Below are positions 22,701-49,869 of a stretch of DNA of 64,000 nt, in pieces. Origin of the DNA: Clytia hemisphaerica (Eukaryota > Cnidaria > Hydrozoa > Leptothecata > Clytiidae). Each line of letters begins with the position of its first letter. Within the stretch, counting starts at the first letter, position 1. Location of the stretch: positions 131,660-195,659 of the forward strand of contig CACVBU010000742.1 of the NCBI GenBank assembly GCA_902728285.1. The letters run 5' to 3'. Below the pieces are notes generated by a model. The model made no database searches, was not told the DNA's origin, and worked only from the letters and a program-made list of their open reading frames with translations. Made by a program: the position numbers and the translations under genes.

Positions 22701-25700
22701 CACCAGCGAAAGTACAAAAATAATAAAATAGTAAATTATTCTCCTGGGAATAGAACCAGCCAAATGATCAAATCAAAACATTGATCTGAACCCCCTGATT
22801 TACAGCGGCTTTTGCTAATGTATTGGGCTTCACCTTGTATATCAAAACGACGGTTTTATTATTTTTTTGCATGTGAAAGAATGTGTGGCATCATAATTAC
22901 TGCTTTCAGTTTGCGTGTTTTGAAAGTTTGATGTGTGTACTCCGTCTCCGTGGAATTTTTTAATGGCATGAAAACAGAATATGCTATGTCTTTAAGAACA
23001 AATTTCTAAAAGGCTTTTGCTGTTCTGTAAATATTTTTTTTTGGATTAAGAAATTCCATCTTTTATTGTTCTAATGGTTATAATATTTCTTTATAAGACG
23101 CATTGTTGTTTTTTTTAAAATCTTTGTGTAAGTTTGCATATTTTCCAACTAAATCTAGCCACAGCTTTTTCGTTCCTGTATTTTTCATACAATTCAAGAT
23201 ACAATTCCTGTATTTTTTCATACAATTCAAGACGAAAAAGGGTCTATACTCTCAAATTCTTCAAAAAAGTTTGATTAAGTTTGATTACATCAATCGAACT
23301 TAATCAAACTTTATTGAGTTCAATGGAACAATAATTTGAGAAAACCCTTCCAGGCCTCTGCAAGCGGGCGCAAAAAACATCAGCAATCTAAGTTTTTTAA
23401 GTTTTGGTATTGATCCTTGAAATAATACTTAATACTTAATCGAAAGGACTATTTGCCAACTTTCCGGAACTTTTCTTATTGTTGAACTTTGTCAAACGTA
23501 ATTTTTTGTTGTACGTAGCTTCATCCCCCCTTACTTTTTTTTTTTGGGGGGGGGGCTAAGAAATATTTTGCCCTTTAAAGATTAGCCCCCAGGCCCAAAA
23601 TATTTGGGGGGACCTTGGTGATCTGACTAAGACTCTGGGGGCTGTTCAGCTAATTTCAAAAGATCTCTTATCTTACTATTAAATCAAATATAAAAAGCAA
23701 AAGATTTGTAAACACAAAATGTTTTGAAATTTCTCAAATTTTACCTCAAAATTTGGTGTTTTCTCAAATTTTACACCCTTACAGTGCACTTTTTCCCACT
23801 TGCTCACAAATCAACCCTTACAGTTCACTTTCCAAAGTCCAAACAACCTACCCTTAAGGGCCACACGTCTGATAGGTCACTTACCTGGAGTGCCCCCCCC
23901 CCCACAAGTTTATCTTGGGAACTGAAGTGTTAGGGGACCTAGCACAAGGCAATTTTTGTGGGGAGCTACATTGTTGGGGCGACCTTACTCTGTTGGGGGG
24001 GGGGGGTGGAGCTAGAAACCTGGCTGAAGCTATGTTGTATTTGTTGAACATTTCTTGTTGTCAAACTTTGTCAAACTTAATCGAATACTCACAATTTTAG
24101 GGACTTTTGATTCGATTAATTACGTCTGGTATAACAGAAATAATATAGACCAGCGTCTGAAGATTCAGAAAAGATCTTAAAAATGGTTTTCGTAGGGCAC
24201 CCCTTAAAGGATGGCAAATTTTTGATATTATGCTCCTGTGAAAGGTGTAGAATTGACAAAAAAATTGCTATTCGAATCTCCTGCAGTCTTCAAGTGAATC
24301 AATTTTTAGTTGATCAATCGAACTTATCAAAGAATCCCCCTATCAAAAATCCCCTTTACTAACGGATTTTTCAAAGTCTGAAAATTAAATATCTGAGGCT
24401 CCCAGCAGATTCAGCGTGAAAAATAGATAAAAAATGGGTATATTGGTCAAAAACTAAAACCTACTGTCCATTTCAGTAGGTTCGTTTAGCCCAGCTAAAC
24501 ATACTTCTAAACTCGCAAATCTTCAAAAATGACAAACGTGCACCACTAACTCACATTTAGCTGGGCTTACTTAATACTTTACTACCCTCCTTGGAAACAA
24601 AGAAGAACAAATGAGTGTCAACAGCATATCGTTGTACACATGACTAATAGTTCTAGTTCAAAATTTGTGTATTCAAAATCGATATTACTTAAACTGTAAC
24701 TTATATTTTTGATATTGTGATTAGACCCTTTTCATACAATTTCATACGACAAAAAGGTCAATCCTACAAGCAGAATAGAAGTGCAAAATTTTCAATTTAC
24801 GAAAACACTTATTATCTGTAAACTTTCAATATCTTGACAGATCTGTATACGTCTTTGGCCCACCCAACATTCTATGAATGTCTCTCTTTCATTACATTGT
24901 TTTTGTTCATGATTTTCAGGAAACACTGAACCCAAGGATGAAACAACTAGAAGAAACACAACTTCTGATCCTCAAGAAACTAGCCAACCTTGAGAATGAG
25001 GTCAAACAAATGAGTTTGCAACTCGGCCATAACTATGGCGATGCTTTTCCTGTTCCCGTCCCTTCAAGCACCACAAGAAGCTCTCAGGTAAACGTCTTAT
25101 CTAGTCCTTTTCAATCATTTAACTCTACTTTTAGTCTTACTTTTCACCAAGTACATTTCATTTTTCATACAAAAACTTCAACAAATTATTTTGAAGCCTT
25201 ATGTTACAAGAACTTTAATTTCACGTAACTTTTTTACAGTCAACAGCATCAACACTGCCAAGTGGACCTGTTCAGTTACCAGAGGGCACTCTCGATTTCG
25301 TCATCACCGTTTCTGCGCAAAATCCTTCCTTCTCACCACTCCTCATCGGAGAGTTACTTAGAAAACGAGGTAATTCTCTTTCAATTTGCTATTTGTGACC
25401 ATACAAGCGATTCAAAGGACATAAAAAATTCTTACCGGCAACTAGCCGGCTTTGTTTTTGCCGGCAAATTGCCGGTTATCTGTTTGGTGAAGCTGGCAAT
25501 GTTATAACAGTAGCCGGCAAATTGCCGGATGACATAGAGTAGAAAAAGTGCTGGCAAAAACTGGAAACTAATTTTCTTTGTTATTATATTATTTTAATAA
25601 GGATACAATTTTAATGATATTTAAATTTCCGCTTTCTGTAGGTGTTGAAGTGGCATTCCCCACCCATCTTCATTCGAGCTGTAAAGAGGGAAGCATCACC

Positions 25701-27059
25701 GCCCAAATTTTCTTTGTTATTATATTATTTTAATAAGGATACAATTTTAATGATATTTAAATTTCCGCTTTCTGTAGGTGTTGAAGTGGCATTCCCCACC
25801 CATCTTCATTCGAGCTGTAAAGAGGGAAGCATCACCGCCCAAATCTTGCAACCATACGGTGGAGAGTTGACCGGTCGATTGAGGACCTCCACCACTGCTA
25901 AAGTTTATCTTACCATCATGATCAAAGATGGTATGAGGAATTATTTTTTTGTTTATACGTTTTTTATGTCAAAGGGATCTTTTTCAATTTTAATGAGGAT
26001 CATTATACAATAGTTAAGATACCTTACAAAAAGAACTAAAAGTGGGGAAAGTTAGGCTACCATCATGGTGGGGTGTAAATAAGGCTAGATTTTTGTTGGT
26101 TCTAAAAAGTTCTAGCTGGGAAATATTCTGAAGCATTGACTTTAACTCTAAGATTGCTAGTTGTTTCTCGCAGCGTATTCCAAACAATACGTAGTTCATT
26201 TTTTATCTTTGCTACGCGGCGTTACAAATAGGTCCTGCACAGTTTTTCCCAAACTTTTTTCCAAAACCAGCTTTCCAATGTTGTACCGATGATTGCCATT
26301 TTCATTCTTAAGACCACCTTCCTTTAGTTTAGAGTCTTGCCACTCACAAAGTTTTTTAATACCAGAATTTGTTTTAATTTTGTTAAGTTCCGTTCTGCCC
26401 AAGCGTCATGTATTCCGCTATGCTTCAAACACGAATTATCGGAGATACCAATATCGCCCGATTTTTAACCCGATTCTTGGTACCGGATTTGTATGACGAG
26501 AACAACATGGAATCGGTTTCTTCCATCGATCAAATGATGGATATGGCAAAACAGGTATGAAGATCTTTTTTTTGGAATATATTTATTGTTTTAGATCTGA
26601 AATATTTAATACACAGATTTCCTATTAGTAGATTCATGTCAAGAACTTTCAGCCAATCAGAGCTAATTAGGCGTTTTTTGTGACCTTTTTTTACATGAAT
26701 CTGCTAATAGGAAATTTGTGTATTGAAATAACACTCCTTTCAATTTCTTTTCAAAATGACGATTTACCAAACCAACTTCAAATAGGTTTTTCTCAACTTT
26801 TGTATTCTAGTTGGCATCATCAAGCACCAAAGTCAGAGAGGCGGCCATGAAATCCTTAAACGCCCACTTAGGGCGTAAACAAGAATATTTATCTTGTGAT
26901 CGATTCACTCTTGCCGACATTGCTACCCTGTCCGCCTTATTGAGCAACCGTTCCAATTTTAATTCGCTGCCCAAAAACGTCAAACCGTGGTTTCAACGCA
27001 TCGCTTCGAATTTCGATTTGAGAAATTTCACTTTGCCAGCTGCTTGGAGTAGCGCTTAA
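19708..27059 (+). CDS. AIMP2: aminoacyl-tRNA synthetase complex-interacting multifunctional protein 2
   Basis: Six exons join in phase to give 323 aa: 19708-19812, 24920-25087, 25240-25369, 25778-25930, 26388-26554, 26811-27059. AIMP2 (p38) is the scaffold of the cytosolic multi-tRNA-synthetase complex, and human AIMP2 is 320 aa. The N-terminus MYSMKPVYKTDDIEVSDIMY matches the Lys-tRNA-synthetase-binding end of AIMP2. Residues about 36-70 form a Leu-rich coiled coil (QLEETQLLILKKLANLE). Residues about 110-180 form the thioredoxin-like half, and residues about 180-323 form the GST C-terminal-like half with the landmark GDTNIARFL and FTLADIATLS. Exon 4 is preceded by a 136-bp duplication that includes the start of the exon (25570-25841). 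Intron 1 is 5.1 kb and full of repeats. Identity is confident; exon 5's acceptor (GTTAAG) is weak but is the only one that keeps the conserved reading. Confidence 0.92.
20104..21734. mobile_element. DNA transposon-like element, about 137-bp terminal inverted repeats and 5-bp target duplication
   Basis: The left end CAGTTACATCAATATGCC continues as a terminal repeat to about 20245, inverted at 21598-21734 with few mismatches. Directly outside both ends is GCTGA, a 5-bp target-site duplication. The 1.35-kb interior carries an open frame at 20588-21019 (143 aa) with no motif I recognise, and a 21180-21500 stretch of GACGGAATTT-like sub-repeats. CAGT ends plus a 5-bp duplication are also seen at 6003-6460. 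It lies in AIMP2 intron 1 and is probably non-autonomous. Confidence 0.85.
21908..22313. repeat. imperfect hairpin repeat; second partial copy at the window end
   Basis: ATAAGAAAACCGTATCTCC at about 22014-22032 is inverted at about 22215-22240, with further matching arms inward. The leading part (CAACTGCTCTAACTTGGG ... TTTTCACTTACTGTTA) is repeated in the same orientation at 63923-64000. The 108-aa ORF across it is built from the arms and is not called a gene. It lies in AIMP2 intron 1. Confidence 0.6.
25570..25841 (+). repeat. 136-bp perfect tandem duplication across the AIMP2 intron 3/exon 4 boundary
   Basis: Positions 25570-25705 and 25706-25841 are identical. Each copy has the polypyrimidine tract, the TCTGTAG acceptor and the first 64 bp of exon 4. 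Only the second copy runs on into the rest of exon 4 and a donor. The first copy's exon fragment reads into an in-frame stop and has no donor, so it is a decoy exon start. Identity implies a very recent event or an assembly artefact. Confidence 0.9.
26605..26728. repeat. hairpin element, about 124 bp, in AIMP2 intron 5
   Basis: The left arm TTTAATACACAGATTTCC and CTATTAGTAGATTCATGT is inverted at the right end with a few mismatches. It looks like a small fold-back element. Confidence 0.75.
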
Positions 27060-30000
27060 TAAGCATACGTTTTTGTTTATTTATACACATTATTATTTTG
27101 TTTTGTTTTTTCATTTTGTATAAAATACAATATATTTTTAAATTTAAAAATTCAATATGTCTTTCCTTTTGTCCTTGACCCTTTTTTTGGTTGTTTTCGG
27201 GTGAAAGAAAATTATTATTCGTGGAAGATTTTTATTACTCTTCACTCGAAATTTTAAAGACAAGTTTGAAATAAAATATCCCAAGCAAATTTTTTTACTA
27301 AAATATCACTAGAGAATTTCTTTCCAAATTATCGACAACCTTTCTGTGTTAGTAATAGACGCCGTCTAATCTTCTTTTGGCTAATCATTCGGTAATATTT
27401 TAATTAAAGACTTTTTTTATAACTTTTTTCATAAAAAGCCACGTTCAAAAAATGTCTTAAAAATAATTTGAAATTAAAAGTAATGAAATTTTAAGAGAAA
27501 TAAATTTTGGTGGGCAGCTATAATCGAAAAAGGAACTCGGCGAGTACGAGCGAGAAAACTAATTTTGGCGAAAATGAAAAACCAGCCAAATTTGTATAAA
27601 CATCGAGCTTCACACGGTCGGTCCTAAGCGCTGACTTTTTAGTTACTTTTTTATTTATTGTCAAAATTTCTAAATTAGCCCAAACAAAATTTAAAATTTT
27701 TCCAACTAAAATATTTTTAGTGAAATTCAGTAGAACACTTCAATATTTTATATTTCTTAAGGTCCGCGTATCAGACTAATTTGTCCAATCCTTTTGAATT
27801 TCAGAATTCAAAGCGTTTTGCTCTATATCGTGACATCTTCTTTGCAAAGTAACTTTCATTTCCAATACTAACCTATGATTCTAAACAAACGAAAGAAACT
27901 TTTTGATTATAAACACAATATTGACTTTCCCTATCCGCTCCACAGTGAGGCTTAAGCAGGGATTTTCCATCCAGAAACAATTTTTGTTTGTTATCGCTTC
28001 CTAAAATCAATAATATTTCAACACAAGGATTACGAAAAGATTTGGACCTAAAATCAACAAAAGCTCATCTAAAGATTTTTGAAAGACATCGCTAGTACAC
28101 AGTTTTTTTCTTAAGATTTTAAACCTGAAAACATGGTCTAGACAAATTCATTGGACAGATTTTAATCGATATTTTTCGGTAAATAAATGAAGGTCAAACC
28201 CAGGTCAAATGATGAAAAGGGCTCTAAATCAATTTAGCTAAAAAAGGACAGAACATTAAGAAAAAAAATAACAATGTAGCAACTACAAGAAGGACCACTA
28301 AGCTTCCAGCTAAATTGTGCCAAAACTTCACTAGGAAATTCATCATTCTGTAACTTTAGCAACGAAATGTTTTCAGTGTTGTTAACGAACTTTTTAAACC
28401 GAATTTAATTTTCAAATATTTATCATTACAATATTTAGAATCGAAATAGGGGAGCCTACCTAAACCTCTGCAAAAAAAGTCCTAAGTTTAGTTTTGGCAT
28501 TCCCTGATCATCTTGACTTAAAAACTATTCTCAAAATTGTCACAACAAGATATTTTCTCAATCAATATATTTCATATCCAAATTCTGCTTTACCCTTATT
28601 TAGAGTATTTTGTAAAAGGAACCTAATTTTACTATTTGCAAAAACTTAATATTTCCTTCCTTAGTCAAACTGAATCACCTGACAAAAATGTTCCAACATT
28701 TAGTTTCAAAACTTAAGTTTTCAGGTAAATTATTTTCATTTTGACTCATACTTGAGAGCCTCGGACACTCTAAAGTTTAAACATTTCAGCTTAATTTTCT
28801 GTCGCGTATTCGCACATTCTGTTTCTCATAAAGACAGTGAAAATATTTCATCATAAACTCGGTGAAGCTCCCAGAACCGCACAAAAATATGGTAATTTTT
28901 GAGCAATTCTTGTTTTGTCCTACTTAAATAACAGTAAATCCCTCTCGAATATTTTACACGCTAAAAAGATACATGTCAAAGGTTGTGAAGTTCAAAGCGC
29001 CCAAGCAACAAAACTGAACTCCTTGAGTATTTCCCTATCGATGATTATGTTGAATTAGAATGATAGTGAGAACTAGTCTACTCTATTAAAGAACGTCTTG
29101 ATGGTTTTCTCCAGCAGTTTTTAGTGCGTTTCAAATCTTACACAAAATTTTCATAATTGTCTTCCTTTTTGAAGTGAAATCTCTCGAGTTCTATGAACTA
29201 TTAAAGAATCATTCCTTTTGCATTGAAAAGAGGAAGGATAAACTTAAATTTCGAGGGGTCATTTGTCAAATTTGGTCAACTATATCAAAAGTTATGGCCT
29301 AAATACTTTTCAGAAAACTTAAAAAATGAGCGAAAACTCACATCAAAGAGGGTGGCTTTTTCTCTAGGACACTCAGTATTTCAAAAATTTCAAAGTTACA
29401 AAAAGTACATTACTTCATCAAACAAGCCTGTATATTTTCATGTTTTTATTTTAGATTTATCCCATTTTGGAGAGTTCAAAATTTAGCCTTTTAAGTGACG
29501 TAGCTCTTGACAGTTTTAAAGGATGATAGTAAAATTAAGTCTGAAACTCTCCAATAAACTACGCTCTCGTCTCCATAGCTCTCAAACAAAGACGCAGTGG
29601 TGGACAAGTAGAAGTAGAACAAATTCAACAAAGTAGGAGAAATCTCTAGGTCAAATTTTCCTTATATGGAAGTTCCCGCTCTCCTTCTCGCTCGACGAAC
29701 TTAAAACTCATTCCTTATCCTGTAAACACAAATTTTGTGTTTCTGAAACAAAGATTTGGTTTGAAAAACAACTCTTGGTGCTTTTTTAGTCCGTAGTTTG
29801 GGGCGTGTTTAGATTCACAGCAGGTTCACCCCAATCTTTATTTCCCTTACATTTTAGATTATCCATGTTAAAATAATCAGCCTCTCATAAACTTATATGG
29901 AAATATCAGAATTCGTACAAACCCCCGGTTTTAATCGTTCTCAAGATATGTATAAGATCATGTCAGGTGTATTTTATCAGGGGGTCTAGTTGTTAACTTT

Positions 30001-30446
30001 GGTGGAAAATAATTAGGTTTCGTACAAGCCCCCGGTTTTCAACTTTTCAAGGGCTTTTGGAAAGACTTATAAGCTCAAGTTGAGTATTTTTGATTCAGGG
30101 GGCTCGCTTGGTTTTTGTTTTTCTTGGTGATTCATCAGGTCTTCATAAACTTGGTGTTTCAAAATTTGACGATCCACAAATTTCAAATCGTTCGTTCTCG
30201 TGTTGCTGGTCGTATTCAGACTGATTAAAACAGGTACGAGTTTGAAACATTTTTGAATTAAACTACTTCCTTTGACTTTGCACATATAATTGGAAAATTC
30301 GTTAAATCTTGTTAATTTTACTGCTACCTTTATTTTGAACTGGGTCGCCACTACAGACTTCATTGTATATTAATGGGGATTGATCTTGGTTGATTGTTTT
30401 CAACTTTATATTGATTTCACCCATTTTCGTTTATAGTTCATCAAAG
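27060..30446. other. intergenic region between AIMP2 and the EGF/pentraxin gene; no convincing gene
   Basis: About 3.4 kb of AT-rich sequence containing the AIMP2 3' UTR and the promoter of the EGF/pentraxin gene. The longest minus-strand frame (30067-30363, 98 aa, start MKSVVATQFKIKV) has no recognisable motif or splice partner. The plus frame 29223-29486 is equally unsupported. Confidence 0.5.
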
Positions 30447-44980
<14,534 letters not shown>

Positions 44981-45259
44981 AATAACGGAAGCCGATAATA
45001 TATGAACTTCGAATGAATCTTCTGAAATATTTGACATTTATCTGATAAGAGGTGATGTTTTTGGACTTTGTCCTTCTTAAAAGATAGAATAATGGAATGT
45101 GATATAAAGGAAAATCATCATAATTTATGGCCCTCTTTATTGCAACCTAGTCTCTCTATTGATCGTTATTAAACCCGAATAGTTTCTCATGAAAAGAAAA
45201 AATTATTGACTTTCTGGGTGATTTATTCAATAATTCACTGTGAAAAGCTGAAATGTTTC

Positions 45260-45265
45260 AATAAA
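45260..45265 (+). terminator. probable polyadenylation signal of the EGF/pentraxin gene
   Basis: A canonical AATAAA lies 280 bp downstream of the stop codon at 44980, followed by T-rich sequence. It is the first canonical hexamer on this strand after the gene. Confidence 0.5.
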
Positions 45266-46089
45266 ATGTCAATCCGCTCAAAAATTCAAGTTTTCTGTAC
45301 TCCCCGTTATATTTTTTTGAGATATTTATTTATATCACATTCTGTTCTGAAGAAGGACACACTCTAAAGACATCCCCCTATACAAGGACCATTTCCTGTA
45401 AAAAGACATTGTATTTCAATTGAAAAACCATTTGTATCATCATAAATTTTTGAAATAGTACACTCGAGGATCCATTGCAAAATTTATCCATTTATTTTCT
45501 TATGTAAATATAAACACATACCAGATCCAAAACGATTCTTTAAATGTCCACTTTTAATCATTTAAGCAAGATCTTTATTGCATATTGGAACTAATTTTGG
45601 CGGACAGGAAAATCCGAAAAGAATTATTTTGGCACAGGCAGCAACTTTTTTTAATTTTGCCGATCCCTTGAAAACTTAATTTTAAACTAGCCATAGCTTT
45701 CACTAACTGCCACCTGCTAGTACAAATGCTTCTAAAAACTAATTAATGCTAATTAAGGCTTTTTAATGCTTTATAGCAAAAGTTTGGAAATGATTTGGAA
45801 TAGTTAGAATGATTCTTCTCAACAGCATTTTCTTTGAGATATCAATGAATAAGCTAACATAAATGAAACATATTTTTTTTCTAAAAATGTGAATTACTTT
45901 GTACAAAGAATAAAATACGAATCTTAAAACGTTCATTAGGAAAAGTGTTCAGATAAAATCAATTACAGACAGTTACAGATACTAAACCAGTCAAAAGACA
46001 TGCAACTATATTTATTTCAACCAATTTGAAATATAAATGAAACATAGTAGAACCAAACAGCATAAGAAATGCTATGAGCCAGAAACATA

Positions 46090-46490
46090 ACGAGCAGGAA
46101 CCAAAACAATGACAGGTAACAATGTACTTAGGAGTTTTTCCAACGGTTTAACAAAGGATATCGTGATCCAAAATTGTTTACATTAAATGGATTTACCAGT
46201 AATCTAGAAGCTGTAACAGCGTTGTGTAAAGGATGGAAGATGATAGGACGTAACATGGTAATAGTATCAGTAACAAGGCAATACTGATGAGCAGGAAGCA
46301 GGTGTTAACAGGAAATAGCGTACATTCAGGACTTTTTCCAACGGCATGATAAGGGATCTCATAGACAAAATTGTTTACATTAAAAATATATGCCAGTTAT
46401 CTTGCTTGCAGTTGTAACAACAATATTGTGTAGAAGGATGGAAAATCATGACGTAACGTGGTAATAGTAGCAATAAACGAGGTAATATTG
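46090..46490. repeat. diverged tandem duplication, two copies of about 200 bp
   Basis: Shared phrases occur in the same order about 200 bp apart: TTTTTCCAACGG, AAAATTGTTTACATTAAA, AAGGATGGAA, GACGTAAC(A/G)TGGTAATAGTA. Copies differ at many sites, so this is older than the other tandem repeats in the window. Confidence 0.7.
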
Positions 46491-48445
46491 CGTTGTCAAG
46501 GTAAACGAATCTTCATTCATAAAAAGCTTAAAGGGAAAATAAGAAACATGAAATTAGATGATATGGCGGTCATCGAAAAAATGCTCTGTTAAAAATGTTA
46601 AAAATGCATGCGGGCAAACGGGCGGTCAAAAACATTCCCGGGTTTTTTTTATCACGCCAGTAACTCAGGGGCGGGTGGTAACGCGAGCAAAACAATTTTT
46701 CGATGGTCGTCAGAGCAATTGAGAAAAAAGCTATACTTTAAAAGAACATTTGTTGCTTTTCCCAGATTTGTTGCTTTTCTGCATCTCCGCACCGGAAAAT
46801 CAGCGGAAAATTTGATGCGGGCGGGTGATGCGAATAGAACAATTTTTTGGGGTGGTACAGTCACTTTCGGTCGGGGTTGTGGACGGCGAAATATTTCGTT
46901 TTTTATGAAATTTGTCGTTCTTTTTGTCTATTTTTAGTAATGCAGGTGAGTGTACTGAAATTTCCTCAAAAATAGTTCACAAAAGTTTCTTTCAATCTTT
47001 GATAATAATTTCCCAAATAGTGCCTGGTAAGTATCAATAAGAACACAGGTTAAACATAAAAGATTAATAAAACCAAGTCTTGTAAAAGTACACAAAGAAA
47101 AAATATTTGTACTTACTGTCGAAGTACCATAACACAGATCTTTAAGCATTTTGTTGGGAGTAGTGTTGAATGACGATTGTCGAATAAATTTAGTTACAGT
47201 GGAATTTCGTTGCCAATTCAACCACCAACATACAATAATCACTTTTGTCCATATTCAATCATTGTTCTACTATTATCATTTTACATCTTGTTTTCCTACC
47301 ATGTTCGAAATTTCGGGATGTTCCGCAAGACGAGCCACCCGGATTTGCCGAGACGTGAAAACGGTGTATTGTTCATTATTGGGGACAAACTGTTTGGGTC
47401 GAAAAATGAATCAATCTCCTGCTGAATGTCTAAGACAGGAGACAGATTGTAAGTTGACTGGTTGACTGTCAGCAAATTCACTGATTGGTATATGTATATA
47501 TCTTGTTTAAACCGAAAGTCAAAAGTAAATTGTGTCAAGTATTTTGACTACAGCAGGAGGAGAGAGCTTGAATTTAAAAAAACTTCTAGAAACTTCTCCA
47601 TTCTATTTCCTGCATGTTGACCAATAGGCAAAATTCTACAAGCGGAATAGAATCTACTGTCGAAAGCTGAGTAAAATGCCCGCGGCGCCTGCTATTATAA
47701 AGAAAGAGTTTTTAGGCTAGCAGCTGTCGTCCCGGAAAAAAAACCGAACATTTACGGAAGAGACTAACTACGGGTAGGCTTGCGCGACAAAACAAAACGC
47801 GCAAAGATTCGAGATTCCAGTCCAATATCTATGCGTGAAACTATGAGTGCCTCCTCGTCGCTGCGCTCCTGCGAGGGCAATAAAATTTTGATGTAGCTTT
47901 TAGTTTTTGCAATATACCGATTTTAGCAATGCAAGCATTTAGGCTGAAGCCGTGACATTTTGAATCTAATTTGACTTCCTTCCTATTTTCACATTCCCAT
48001 GAAAGAATACCAAATGATCAGCCAGAAAATTAAAAAACTTTTCAAGGTTCAAAGTTTCATTCTTATAAGACAGCTAGACAGTGTAGCGGGAAACAATTTC
48101 CAAGGGATAGCTCAACTTTTCTCATTGCCGGGGAATTACCTTCCTATTGCCATTATTATAGCTGAAAGATCCCAACACCCTGGTTAGGTACAAAACTGAT
48201 TTCAACTTATTAGGCGGTCTGTTCCAAGGCTGTTGTGTTACGTATTCGTAGCCGACATGCTCAGGAAACACGGCGAAGAGATCCCAGAAATGCGCCAATT
48301 ATTTTTTCCCAGAGAACGAGAAAGTTTAGCAATCCTACGGTAGTTTTTCTGTATAAACCATTTTTTACGTTGAACTTAAACGATCACTCAAACGAGACCA
48401 TTGACACAGTACTTGTAATACGCCATTCCCCGGTCAAAATGGATA

Positions 48446-48565
48446 ATGGGTAATCAGGACTGACTGCGCACCCGTAACGGCTTCCCGTTGGTTAGACGCA
48501 AAAGCCTCCAAAATTTTAGACCAATAGACAATCGTTATAAGAGCGCGATGGTCCTGATTACCCAT
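48446..48565. repeat. small inverted-repeat element, ATGGGTAATCAGGAC ends
   Basis: The 15-bp left end at 48446-48460 is perfectly inverted at 48551-48565. The interior is GC-richer than its surroundings. Minus and plus ORFs overlapping it are not supported. Confidence 0.7.
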
Positions 48566-49869
48566 GATTCCTCTTCCACATTGATGAAGATAACTAAACA
48601 ATTTCTTTCTGAGCAATTTCTACCTTATTATTATTTCCTTGAAATTGCAAAAAGTCATTTTTCTTAATAAATTAGACATAAGTAAATAAATACAATATTC
48701 TTTCATCTTTCTAAATACTTATTGCTCAAATTGTGTATAGTTCAATACAAAAACTATATTTCCAAAGGGCCATTTTCCAGAAAAAGTGAACATCGCCAGT
48801 ACAACGGGTTAGGTTGGAGAGGAAAGCAAGAGTTCCTAAGTACGTTTGTAGACTATAATGTAAAACCATGGGAAGGGGATACCATTTAAATTGAAATAGG
48901 CTGGAATAAGATACTTTTTATGGAACAGCTCGAATTCTATAACCATACGAAGAGGTCTTTCTCAAACCTTTTTTGTGCTTCGATAAGTGAAAAGTGGCAA
49001 TCCAAAACAAGACTTGAAATTTCGGACCAGCCCTCCCTTATTGTCAGAATTAATTGAGAAAAAGTAATAACACACGACTTTTTAGATTATCACTGAAAGA
49101 GCAACTCGGAAACGATTATACCTCTATTTACCCCCCAAAAAATTTTGGTCAATAAATTATTTACAAAATATATAATGCTTGAATTCCAAACAAAGCAATT
49201 TGAAATTTTATAACTCCAACAAAACAAAACAAAACAAAGAGAAAATAAAACCCAGTGTCCGAAAATATATTCGCTTTTCAAGCCCCGTCAAAAAGAGATT
49301 TCTTAATAAATAATGCTTCTCAGTCTAGTCGTCAGTGGCTCAATAATAACCTCCAAATTTAAACGTCTTGGATAAGCACACCACGCAGAACCATTGACCG
49401 TCCTCATTTACACACAAAAAAAATTACACACAAAAACAAAAACTACCCCTAAAAGCAACGAAAAACAACCACAAAACATAAATAACAGCAAAGTGACGAC
49501 CAAACTATAAACAACTTAAAAACGAATATTATTCATAAAAAAATTCGTTGAATTAAAAGTAAAGGATACATTATTACCCCCGTCCACGACATGAAAGAGT
49601 CTCAAAGGCACCAGTAGTGGTACTCGAGAGTTAACGACCCAGCTTGAGGATATCAAAGTAGGTCACTTGTTACAGAAGAAGCACATCCATTTGTCGTCCA
49701 TTCAGGTGACACAGAACGTCAAAAAAACGTCTTTTACTGGGCCAATAACTTTTAGAGATCACATTCATCCACAAAAGAATATACGGCAGTCTTCTTAGAG
49801 CTCTTTAGAAAGAGATGAACTGTTCTTTTTCCTGAGTTTGCGTATGAGGAGTTAGTTGGCTATGGGTAA

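Larger units (their letters stand above)
44981..49869. other. convergent intergenic region between the EGF/pentraxin gene and HID1; no assigned gene
   Basis: The two flanking genes converge here, so both 3' UTRs should lie at its edges. The plus-strand frames at 46608-46937 and 47151-47465 and several shorter ones show no splice structure or family match; the first is in a locally GC-richer block that may be an old transposon fragment. A diverged tandem repeat (46090-46490) and a small hairpin (48446-48565) are present. Confidence 0.5.

Noticed and set aside
25642..25713. First copy of the AIMP2 exon 4 start as an extra exon
   Set aside because: It has no donor site and reaches an in-frame stop; only the second copy joins exon 5 in phase.
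30067..30363. 98-aa minus-strand ORF upstream of the EGF/pentraxin gene
   Set aside because: No recognised motif, no splice partner and AT-rich composition; it could be real but cannot be supported from sequence alone.
46608..46937. 109-aa plus-strand ORF with a competing minus-strand ORF
   Set aside because: No homology was recognised and no splice partners were found; the GC-richer block may be an old transposon fragment, but nothing supports a gene.
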